A stretch of 13,897 bases of DNA, from the NCBI GenBank assembly GCA_017861215.1, contig JAGFXN010000077.1, positions 1 to 13,897 on the forward strand, in the 5' to 3' direction. A model generated the notes under the pieces. That model saw only the letters and a list, made by a program, of their open reading frames with translations. It was not told the origin of the DNA and ran no database searches. This DNA comes from Deltaproteobacteria bacterium. Lineage in GTDB: Bacteria; Desulfobacterota; Desulfuromonadia; Geobacterales; DSM-12255. A program made the position numbers and the translations under genes. How positions within the stretch are numbered: position 1 is the stretch's first letter; each line of letters begins with the position of its first letter. Below, in pieces: positions 7,724 through 13,897 of the stretch.

Positions 7724-8437
7724 CTAGTCAGCCACTGCCCATTGATTCCTGCCGCCATGCTTGGCCTGGAGCAGGGCCTTTTCCACCCGGTTGAGACAGT
7801 CAACCACCGTCTGCCCAGGCAGATAATTGCAGACACCGAGACTCACGGTGGTACGGATTCCCGGCTTGTTGACCTTGAATTCCGTCATCTCCACGGTCTG
7901 GTTGATTTTCTGCGCCACCGACAGAGCTCCCTCCAGCCCGGTTTCAGGCAGCAGGAAGAGAAACTCTTCACCCCCCCAGCGCGAACAGACATCCTCACTC
8001 CGAACGCACTCCCTGAGAACGCAGGACATCTCTACCAGAACATCGTCGCCGACATGGATACCATAGGTCTCATTGATATTCTTGAAGTCGTCGATATCGA
8101 CAAGGATAATGGAAAAAGTCCTCTTGTGCCGCTCAGCGCGACTGTGTTCCTGCTCGATTTTTTCCATGATATCCCGACGGTTCGCCAGGCGTGTCATCGG
8201 ATCGATCCGGGAAGCGAGCTCGAGCGAACGGTTCATCTCAACAAGCTGGGTCTTGAGTCGCTCGATCTCCCGTCCAGAGTCTTCAGCCTGCTTGGTGGCG
8301 CGCTTGAAAAGTTCATAAAGGCGACTGAATTCGTGGGTGAGCGGATTTCCCATATCCTTGCCAACGGTTATGACCAGCTCATAGTGACGCTGCTCCTCTT
8401 TGCTCAAGGCAACAAAACCTCTGTCTGATCTGTTCAT
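7724..8437 (-). CDS. Soluble GGDEF diguanylate cyclase
   Basis: Cytoplasmic enzyme making cyclic di-GMP from two GTP. It has 237 residues from the chosen start. The N-terminal 75 residues hold no recognised sensor and end in a likely coiled coil (about 45-72), which would drive dimerisation. The GGDEF domain begins with DPMTRLANRR (79-88), has the metal and substrate segment DIDDFKNIN (114-122) and the active-site motif GGEEF (155-159), so it should be active. The inhibitory-site motif RxxD is present as RSED (146-149), five residues before GGEEF, suggesting product inhibition. The start is set by GGAGGAG just before the ATG; the frame is open 18 codons farther, but without a comparable ribosome site. 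It is divergent from the PilZ and HD-GYP genes, which could respectively read and remove its product. Confidence 0.93.
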   Translation of the reverse strand: MNRSDRGFVALSKEEQRHYELVITVGKDMGNPLTHEFSRLYELFKRATKQAEDSGREIERLKTQLVEMNRSLELASRIDPMTRLANRRDIMEKIEQEHSRAERHKRTFSIILVDIDDFKNINETYGIHVGDDVLVEMSCVLRECVRSEDVCSRWGGEEFLFLLPETGLEGALSVAQKINQTVEMTEFKVNKPGIRTTVSLGVCNYLPGQTVVDCLNRVEKALLQAKHGGRNQWAVAD

Positions 8438-8493
8438 ATACTCCTCCAGTCTCCCGCTGTCGCAACAGTACTTGCAGACACTATCCGGCACAT

Positions 8494-8521
8494 CTTATAA
8501 TGAACAAATATACCGCTTGAA
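8494..8521 (-). promoter_or_regulatory. Sigma-70-like promoter for the diguanylate cyclase
   Basis: On the minus strand TTCAAG (8521-8516) is followed after 16 bases by TATAAG (8499-8494). The -10 box matches at four or five positions and the -35 at about three. It sits 57 bases upstream of the start codon and fits a short leader. This is sequence resemblance only. Confidence 0.3.
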
Positions 8522-8760
8522 CGTGAGCTTTACAACAACGGATCTGACAAAATATCAGGCCGTTCATCGAAAGCAGCAAGCGGCCAGGAGCTCGCTGCCG
8601 CGGCTCCCTTTCTCCCTGCACCTGAATATCCCCCGGGAGACAGCCATGGCAATGAGGTTTCACCGGTTAGCCGGAAAGCTCCCAATGCACAGGTCCTGTT
8701 TGCACACATGTACGGTACGCACCCTGCTTACCGACTTCAGCATTTGCTGACAATATGCAC

Positions 8761-8809
8761 CAGACTATGTGTTGTAAGCTATTCGCGAATGTGATAACAA
8801 CTATGTCTG
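8761..8809. repeat. 49-base nested imperfect dyad, possible operator
   Basis: A perfect palindrome ATTCGCGAAT (8781-8790) is flanked symmetrically by GTTGT (8771-8775) / ACAAC (8797-8801) and CAGAC (8761-8765) / GTCTG (8805-8809), all centred near 8785. Such nested symmetry is typical of a binding site for a dimeric or tetrameric regulator. It ends four bases before the -35-like box of the PilZ gene, placing the centre near -62 of the predicted transcript. Confidence 0.45.
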
Positions 8810-8812
8810 CCT

Positions 8813-8841
8813 TTGTTGCCCGGTAAATATATTGATATATC
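8813..8841 (+). promoter_or_regulatory. Weak promoter-like site for the PilZ/HD-GYP pair
   Basis: TTGTTG (8813-8818) and TATATC (8836-8841) are separated by 17 bases. Both boxes are poor matches, as expected for a promoter needing an activator, and the nested dyad lies directly upstream. The start would be near 8848, giving a leader of about 115 bases. Confidence 0.25.
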
Positions 8842-8886
8842 CGACTGGGTATCAGATTGGTTACCAGAGCAGCAAACATGCTTCAT

Positions 8887-8917
8887 AGAGAGTTTTCATG
8901 TAGACCCATGACTCTCT
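8887..8917 (+). promoter_or_regulatory. Stem-loop in the leader of the PilZ gene
   Basis: AGAGAG (8887-8892) pairs with CTCTCT (8912-8917), and TCATG (8896-8900) pairs with CATGA (8907-8911), with a three-base bulge and a six-base loop TAGACC. There are eleven base pairs in total. It lies 45 bases upstream of the start codon and has no T tract, so control of translation or mRNA stability is more likely than termination. Confidence 0.35.
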
Positions 8918-8962
8918 CATGCTGCAGAACAAAAATCTGCCATTGTCTGCCGGGAATGTTCT

Positions 8963-11014
8963 ATGGGAAGTGCCGGAGAAAAATTGAAATGCATCAGCTT
9001 GAGCGCTAACTCCAGCCCAGCACAAAGCAACGAAAAGGAGATCTTCAGAGCCAAGCTCATCAACAAGCTGAACTATATCAATTTCAGGGACGGTTACATT
9101 CAGGTCAACTTCAGACACAACAAATACGACCGGGCTATATCGCTCGACGCCACCCCTCTGCCGTGCCTCGACGACCGTCTCGAATGTGTCTGGGCAAGAC
9201 CGGGAGAAATTCACGACAAGCTGCAATCATATACATTTGAAAACTTTTTTGTGATAGACGGCCAGACGCTGATCGTCGTCGAGCCGGACGTTCTCGACAT
9301 CAGCCAAAGCGGCGCAGTTTTCAGCCTGCCGAAAACCTGCATGCAGGTAAGTTGCAGGAAATTTGTGCGGAGCCAATGCAAAGAGGTAAATGTTCAGTTC
9401 GTACAGAACGGCGCCATGTTTCTCGGTTCCCTGGTAGATTCCAGCGCGGTGTCGTTTCGTGTTGAGCTGTACACGAACCCTCCGCAGACCTTCCAGTGGA
9501 TAAATCCCGAGTTTCCGGTACATCTGATTTTTTCAACCGGCAAAGACATCATCTTCTCCGGAGAGTGCCGGATCATCAAACAGAAGTTCGGCCAGGTTAC
9601 CAGATCTTTTGTGCTTGAACCAATAGCCCAGCAGATTCAGAGATTCAAGCCGAAGGAGTATCGCAGCACCAGGCAGGAGCTTGCACCTCTGCCAAATATC
9701 CGCTTCAAATATCCGTTAAGCGGCAAAATGATTGATCTGAAAGTAATAGATCTTTCCGGTTCAGGTTTTGCCGTTGAAGAGGATGAAGAGCTCTCGGTAT
9801 TATTCCCCGGCCTGATAATCCCGGAAATTGAATTACGCTTCGCTAACAGTTTTTCTGTCAGGTGTAAAACCCAGGTTGTCTATCGTCAGGTTATCAAGGA
9901 TGCTGGACGGTCTGCATGGGTCAAATGCGGACTCGCTTTTCTGGATATGGCCATCCAGGACCATGTCCGGCTATTGTCGCTCCACTACCAGGCAAAAGAC
10001 AGAAACTCCTATTTATGCAATACAGTCAACATGGATGACTTGTGGCAGTTCTTTTTCGAGACAGGTTTCATTTACCCCCGCAAATATACCTTCATTCAGT
10101 CAAACAAGAATAAATTCCGGGAAACCTACGAAAAGCTCTATGTAAAAAGTCCCAATATTGCCAGACATTTCATCTATCAGGAAAAAGGCGTCATTCTCGG
10201 CCATATGGCTATGCTGCGATTTTACGAGAATTCGTGGCTCATCCACCATCATGCCGCCAGTAAAACGGAATCGAATCGGGCAGGACTGGTCGTGCTGAAC
10301 CAGATCGGCAGGTTCATCAACGATTCCCATCGCCTTTATTCCATACACATGAATTTTGTACTCTGCTATTTCCGTCCTGAAAACAGGTTTCCGGACAGGA
10401 TCTTCGGCGGCATGGCCAGATCTCTGAACAACCCAAAAGGGTGCTCCCTCGATTCTTTCGCCTATTTCCACTTCGATAAACCGGAAAGCAACAGCATTCA
10501 GCTGGAAAGCCCGTGGCAAATCCGCAAAACAGGGCGTGAGGACCTGCTGGAGCTTGAAAGCTTCTACGAGCACTCTGCCGGCGGACTGATGATTGACGCC
10601 CTTGACCTGGAACCCGGCATGCTGTACGGCGGCGAGCTTGCCAGAGAGTTCTCGAGCGTCGGCCTGAAAAGGGAGCGATTTCTCTACTCCCTGAAAAAAG
10701 ATGGTCATCTAAGAGCTGTTATCATGGTAAACTGCTCCGATGAAGGGCTGAATATGTCCGAAATCACCAACAGTATAAAAATTATTGTTGTTGACCAGGA
10801 GGATCTCGGCTGGCAGCAGCTCCGTACGGCAATTGCCAGCCTGACCCTCGATTCGGGGCATCAGGAAATTCCGGTTCTGCTCTATCCTGTCAGTTATGCC
10901 GAAGCACAACAAGTCCCGTTCGAGAAAACATATAATCTGTGGATACTCAATATGCAGTATACTGACCAGTACTTTTCCTTTCTTTCCAAGCTGCTGAAAA
11001 CAGCCCAGCATTAA
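8963..11014 (+). CDS. PilZ-domain protein with acyltransferase-like C-terminal half
   Basis: Protein of 683 residues without signal sequence or membrane helix. PilZ domains bind c-di-GMP through RxxxR and [D/N]xSxxG motifs. Two PilZ-like units appear: unit 1 has RKFVR (132-136) but the second motif is replaced by DSSAVSF (159-165); unit 2 has a clear DLSGSG (263-268) and the late strand WVKCGLAF (319-326), but only RSTR (234-237) for the arginine motif. The C-terminal half (about 355-683) reads like an acyl-CoA N-acyltransferase (GNAT) fold, possibly tandem, with ILGHMAMLRFYENSWLIHHH (411-430) and GHLRAVIMVN with GLNMS (581-599); no donor or acceptor can be named. The start is the only good one after an in-frame stop, with a weak GGGA ribosome site. 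An HD-GYP gene follows 18 bases later, so an operon is likely. The PilZ call is good; the acyltransferase call is tentative. Confidence 0.8.
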   Translation: MGSAGEKLKCISLSANSSPAQSNEKEIFRAKLINKLNYINFRDGYIQVNFRHNKYDRAISLDATPLPCLDDRLECVWARPGEIHDKLQSYTFENFFVIDGQTLIVVEPDVLDISQSGAVFSLPKTCMQVSCRKFVRSQCKEVNVQFVQNGAMFLGSLVDSSAVSFRVELYTNPPQTFQWINPEFPVHLIFSTGKDIIFSGECRIIKQKFGQVTRSFVLEPIAQQIQRFKPKEYRSTRQELAPLPNIRFKYPLSGKMIDLKVIDLSGSGFAVEEDEELSVLFPGLIIPEIELRFANSFSVRCKTQVVYRQVIKDAGRSAWVKCGLAFLDMAIQDHVRLLSLHYQAKDRNSYLCNTVNMDDLWQFFFETGFIYPRKYTFIQSNKNKFRETYEKLYVKSPNIARHFIYQEKGVILGHMAMLRFYENSWLIHHHAASKTESNRAGLVVLNQIGRFINDSHRLYSIHMNFVLCYFRPENRFPDRIFGGMARSLNNPKGCSLDSFAYFHFDKPESNSIQLESPWQIRKTGREDLLELESFYEHSAGGLMIDALDLEPGMLYGGELAREFSSVGLKRERFLYSLKKDGHLRAVIMVNCSDEGLNMSEITNSIKIIVVDQEDLGWQQLRTAIASLTLDSGHQEIPVLLYPVSYAEAQQVPFEKTYNLWILNMQYTDQYFSFLSKLLKTAQH

Positions 11015-11032
11015 AAGGAATAGCCGTGCAAT

Positions 11033-12973
11033 ATGATCGAGTTGCCTGAAAAACCGCTTTATAACAGCAGGATCATTGATACGTACATCAAGCTTATCAA
11101 GCGGAAGTACAGCTACATCAATGTGAGCGAACTGCTGGATTATGCCGGCATGGAACCGTATCAGGTGGCCGATCAGGGACACTGGTTTACCCAGTCTCAG
11201 GTCAACCGGTTTCATGAGAAATTGGCAAAACTCACCGGCAACGAAGAGATAGCTCGTGAAGCCGGCAGGTATGCCGCCTCCCCTGATGCCATCGGGGTAA
11301 TGAGACAGTATATTCTTGGATTAATCGGGCCGTCCAAGGCTTATGAGAGGTTGGAAAAAGCCTCGGCCGAATTCACCAGATCCTCCACATTGAAGGCAAA
11401 AAAGCTTGCCAGCAATAAGATAGAATTTATTGTTACCCCGGGAAAGGGGGTAAAGGAGGAACCGTTTCAGTGTGAAAACCGCACCGGTTTTTACGAAGCT
11501 GCCGCCACGATTTTTAACGCCCAGCTACCGAAGATAGAACATCCTGAATGTATCTTCAAAGGGGGCAGGGTCTGCAGGTATATCATTTCCTGGAAAGAAT
11601 CTTCTGCCGCTAAATTGCGCACGCTCAGAAATTACACAGCCCTGGTGTTTGTGGTAATTTTCATAGCACTATCTTTGTATGACAAACATTTTTTAGTGCC
11701 TGCCTTGCTGACTCTGTTTTTAATTCTTTTGCTTACCCTGCAATTTCTTGCCCACAGAAGTGAAAAGCAAGAACTGGAGGCAACCCTCGACAGCCTCAAG
11801 GACGCTACGGATAACCTGCTGGAGCAGATCAATCTCAACTACAACAACGCCCTGATTACCAATGAAATCGGCCAGGCCATCAGCAAGCAGACGCATATTG
11901 AAGACATCCTCACCAATGTAGTTCAGGTTCTGGATAAACGGCTCGATTACGAGCGGGGCCTCATCCTGCTGGCCAATCCGAAGCGGACGCGCCTGATTTT
12001 CCGCGCCGGCTTCGGTTACAACGAAGATCAGCTCAGACTGCTCGGCAAAACCATGTTTCATCTCGATCGACCGGATTCCACGGGGATTTTTATCGTCTCG
12101 TTCCGGGAACAGCGGCCTTTCCTGATCAATGATATCCATGAAATAGAGGGGACGCTGTCACCCAGGAGTCTGGAATTCGCCAAATGGATCGGGGTAAAAT
12201 CATTCATATGTTGCCCGATCATCTGCGACGGCATCTCGATCGGCATTCTCGCGGTTGATAACATCAAGAGCAAACGACCGCTGCTGCAGAGTGACATGAG
12301 CCTGATAATGGGCATCGCGCCGGTCATCGGCATCAGTATTCACAATGCCAATCTCATCGAGGCCAAAGTAAAGCAGTTCACTTCCGTTCTGAAGGTAATG
12401 GCCTCAACAATTGATGCCCGTGACCCCCTGACCGCCGGGCATTCCGAGAAGGTTACTGAATATGCCGTAGGCATCTGCGAAGAGCTGGGATTGTCCGAGG
12501 AACTTTGTGAAGTGATCAGAGTGGCGGCCCTGCTGCATGATTACGGCAAGGTAGGAGTGCCGGATTCAATTCTGAAAAAAAACGGCAGGCTGTCGGAAAT
12601 TGAATATGAGCTGGTGAAAACCCATGCCTCCAAAACCAAGGAGATTCTGTTAAAAGTTCATTTTGAGGGGATTTACCAGCCGGTGCCTTACATTGCCGGT
12701 GCCCACCACGAAAATGTCGATGGCAGCGGTTATCCGGCAGGATTGACCGGGACGGAGATGCCTCTCGGCGCCAAGATTATCGGCGTAGCTGATTTTTTCG
12801 AGGCGATAACTGCCAAAAGACATTACCGTAATCCGATGACTGATGAAGAGGCGGTCCGTCTCCTGCGGGAGAATACTAGTACCAAATTTGACAAAAGCAT
12901 CGTGGAAGCCTTTATCCGTTATTATTCGAAAATGTCAGGATACACGGAACTCCCTCGAACGAGCTCTTCATGA
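11033..12973 (+). CDS. Membrane HD-GYP c-di-GMP phosphodiesterase with GAF domain
   Basis: Sensor enzyme of 646 residues expected to hydrolyse c-di-GMP. The N-terminal region (1-187) is soluble and resembles small-molecule-binding modules of the V4R / arabinose-binding-like type, with a conserved-looking end HPECIFKGGRVCRYIISW (170-187) containing two Cys; this comparison is weak. Then come two close membrane helices (about 202-216 and 220-240), a coiled coil (about 243-272), a GAF domain (about 285-445) and the HD-GYP domain (about 455-640). The HD-GYP ligands are all visible: H470, H502-D503, K506, H531, H558-H559, and HHENVDGSGYP (558-568). Helices so near each other put the N-terminal region and GAF on the same side, probably cytoplasmic. 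AAGGA (11015-11019) lies 13 bases upstream, rather far. It is probably cotranscribed with the PilZ gene. Confidence 0.93.
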   Translation: MIELPEKPLYNSRIIDTYIKLIKRKYSYINVSELLDYAGMEPYQVADQGHWFTQSQVNRFHEKLAKLTGNEEIAREAGRYAASPDAIGVMRQYILGLIGPSKAYERLEKASAEFTRSSTLKAKKLASNKIEFIVTPGKGVKEEPFQCENRTGFYEAAATIFNAQLPKIEHPECIFKGGRVCRYIISWKESSAAKLRTLRNYTALVFVVIFIALSLYDKHFLVPALLTLFLILLLTLQFLAHRSEKQELEATLDSLKDATDNLLEQINLNYNNALITNEIGQAISKQTHIEDILTNVVQVLDKRLDYERGLILLANPKRTRLIFRAGFGYNEDQLRLLGKTMFHLDRPDSTGIFIVSFREQRPFLINDIHEIEGTLSPRSLEFAKWIGVKSFICCPIICDGISIGILAVDNIKSKRPLLQSDMSLIMGIAPVIGISIHNANLIEAKVKQFTSVLKVMASTIDARDPLTAGHSEKVTEYAVGICEELGLSEELCEVIRVAALLHDYGKVGVPDSILKKNGRLSEIEYELVKTHASKTKEILLKVHFEGIYQPVPYIAGAHHENVDGSGYPAGLTGTEMPLGAKIIGVADFFEAITAKRHYRNPMTDEEAVRLLRENTSTKFDKSIVEAFIRYYSKMSGYTELPRTSSS

Positions 12974-13783
12974 CTACTCAGGCAGTTTGCTGCCACAACA
13001 GATTATGATGGGAGTATAGGTAAACCGCCGCGGATCTGTGAAAAACCGGTTGAAGTCTTCCACGAACTCCTCGTACCCCCTGTCATATTCCGGAAATTGA
13101 TAATTTATTTTCTTCGGTGCTATTTCCACCTTTTTCAGCCAGTTGTATGCGTCGGAATTTTTCAGCTCTCCGAATATGACATGATGGCTACGCACATCCA
13201 CATGTATATCACCGTAACCGAGGTCGTACAGGAACGAATACAGTTTCCTGCCCACATACGGGTCGAAGTTGGCCTTTTCCTCCAGAACCTTCATGACATT
13301 GCCTATGGCTCTTTCCATCCTTTCAGGAATGCCGTAATGGCTGAGACAGTTATGGTCAAGATCGATCAGGCAAAGAATCCCCCCTGGCTTTAGCAGCCTG
13401 GAGATGTTCCTGACGATTTCAAAGCTGTTTTCGCGGTAATATTCCAGAACGAACCGAACCCAGACAAAATCGAACAACCCCAGATCATCAAGCGGCAGGC
13501 GCGCATCACGGCAGCTGAATTCCAGGCCTGGCGCAGAATAATGCTCCCGGGCGTAGGAGATTCTCTGCTCGGCAATATCAATACCGAGCGCCGAGCCGCC
13601 GGGCTGGATCAAGCCATGGAGAGCCGCCGTAGTCTTGCCTGGACCGCAGCCGATATCGGCGATGCGCATTCCCGGCTGTATGCCGGCCCAGCGCGCCTGT
13701 TTTGCCACTACCTTGCTGTCGGTTTTTATTTCCAGGCGTAACGCCTCATCCTGGCCTTCCATCAGATAATCCTTACTATGCAC
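12974..13783 (-). CDS. Class I SAM-dependent methyltransferase
   Basis: Soluble protein of 269 residues. It has the Rossmann-type SAM site: motif I IADIGCGPGKTT (41-52), the acidic residue D69 in LGIDIAEQRI that binds the ribose, CRDA (91-94), VWVRFVLEYY (108-117) and the LKPGG turn (131-135). The first 22 residues (DYLMEGQDEALRLEIKTD) resemble the lead-in of other small-molecule methyltransferases. The methyl acceptor cannot be read from the sequence; the C-terminal 100 residues are rich in aromatic residues and would form the acceptor pocket. The GTG start has GGGAG six bases upstream; an in-frame ATG at residue 8 with AAGGA is an alternative. Its stop directly abuts the HD-GYP stop on the other strand. 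Upstream, the end of another minus-strand gene lies 27 bases away, suggesting an operon. Confidence 0.88.
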   Translation of the reverse strand: MHSKDYLMEGQDEALRLEIKTDSKVVAKQARWAGIQPGMRIADIGCGPGKTTAALHGLIQPGGSALGIDIAEQRISYAREHYSAPGLEFSCRDARLPLDDLGLFDFVWVRFVLEYYRENSFEIVRNISRLLKPGGILCLIDLDHNCLSHYGIPERMERAIGNVMKVLEEKANFDPYVGRKLYSFLYDLGYGDIHVDVRSHHVIFGELKNSDAYNWLKKVEIAPKKINYQFPEYDRGYEEFVEDFNRFFTDPRRFTYTPIIICCGSKLPE

Positions 13784-13810
13784 GCAAGACTCCCGGTTAA
13801 AATGTCGAAT

Positions 13811-13897
13811 TCAGAAACTGCATGGATAGTCCTGATGGTAGTGGGACTTGAGCCAGCCGCTCCGGTAGCTCTGATTTGCTTTTCTCACGGCATAAAA
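13811..13897 (-). CDS. C-terminal end of an unidentified gene (partial)
   Basis: One minus-strand frame is open from the right edge to a TGA at 13813-13811. It encodes 28 residues, beginning FYAVRKANQSYRSGW and ending SHYHQDYPCSF, with a composition (Tyr, His, Trp, Arg) more like a real protein end than noise. It stops 27 bases before the methyltransferase start, a spacing normal in an operon. The family is not recognised. Confidence 0.4.
   Translation of the reverse strand, partial: FYAVRKANQSYRSGWLKSHYHQDYPCSF

Larger units (their letters stand above)
8438..8962. other. Divergent intergenic region, no gene supported
   Basis: The span of 525 bases lies between the diguanylate cyclase start and the PilZ-gene start. 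Frames through it lack family resemblance or a ribosome site and were not called. It holds candidate promoters for both directions, a nested dyad and a leader hairpin, each listed separately. Confidence 0.6.

Noticed and set aside
7708..7731. T-rich tract after the diguanylate cyclase as a terminator
   Set aside because: Six T residues follow the stop codon on the minus strand, but only a very weak stem precedes them.
7640..8428. Plus-strand frame of 262 codons
   Set aside because: It is antisense to the GGDEF gene, whose motifs are intact; no independent coding evidence.
8400..8750. Plus-strand frame of 116 codons in the divergent region
   Set aside because: It overlaps the start of the cyclase gene, lacks a ribosome site and has no recognisable domain.
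8438..8962. c-di-GMP (GEMM) riboswitch in the divergent region or other leaders
   Set aside because: The conserved GEMM core segments were looked for and not found in any intergenic region.

Overview
This window (about 52-55% G+C by eye) looks like a chromosomal segment of a deltaproteobacterium of the Geobacter / Desulfuromonadales type. That is an inference from the gene mix: a hybrid sensor kinase with a periplasmic solute-binding sensor, short GGDEF, PilZ and HD-GYP proteins, a molybdenum-cofactor gene fusion and many strong AGGAG ribosome sites. No rRNA, tRNA, CRISPR array, insertion sequence or phage gene was seen.

Layout, left to right. Bases 1-793 hold the tail of an upstream gene, a half-length TSUP (TauE/SafE) permease and a three-helix membrane protein, all on + and translationally coupled. 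A 430-base spacer with hairpins leads to a complete ftsH (1224-3158). A promoter-like site and a leader rich in mutually exclusive or pseudoknot-forming helices precede a 971-residue hybrid histidine kinase (3411-6326; SBP-TM-GAF-PAS-HisKA-HATPase-REC). Convergent to it, on -, is a Mog-MobB fusion (6370-7377) for molybdenum-cofactor maturation. Its start codon overlaps the stop codon of a decayed moaC (about 7374-7600) that has frameshifts and an internal deletion.

The second half is a cyclic-di-GMP region. A soluble GGDEF diguanylate cyclase (7724-8437, -) is separated by a 525-base divergent intergenic region from a + strand pair: a PilZ protein with a large acyltransferase-like C-terminal half (8963-11014), and a membrane HD-GYP phosphodiesterase with an unusual N-terminal sensor region (11033-12973). 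Synthesis, reading and breakdown of c-di-GMP are therefore encoded side by side. The intergenic region holds a 49-base nested dyad just upstream of a promoter-like site, and a leader hairpin. A SAM-dependent methyltransferase (12974-13783, -) meets the HD-GYP gene tail to tail with no base between the stop codons, and the C-terminal end of one more - strand gene runs off the right edge.

The points most worth following are the moaC relic beside an intact mog-mobB, the PilZ-acyltransferase protein whose two PilZ units each seem to keep only half of the c-di-GMP signature, and the structured control regions before the kinase and the PilZ gene. Functional assignments rest on motif reading from memory; no database search was possible.
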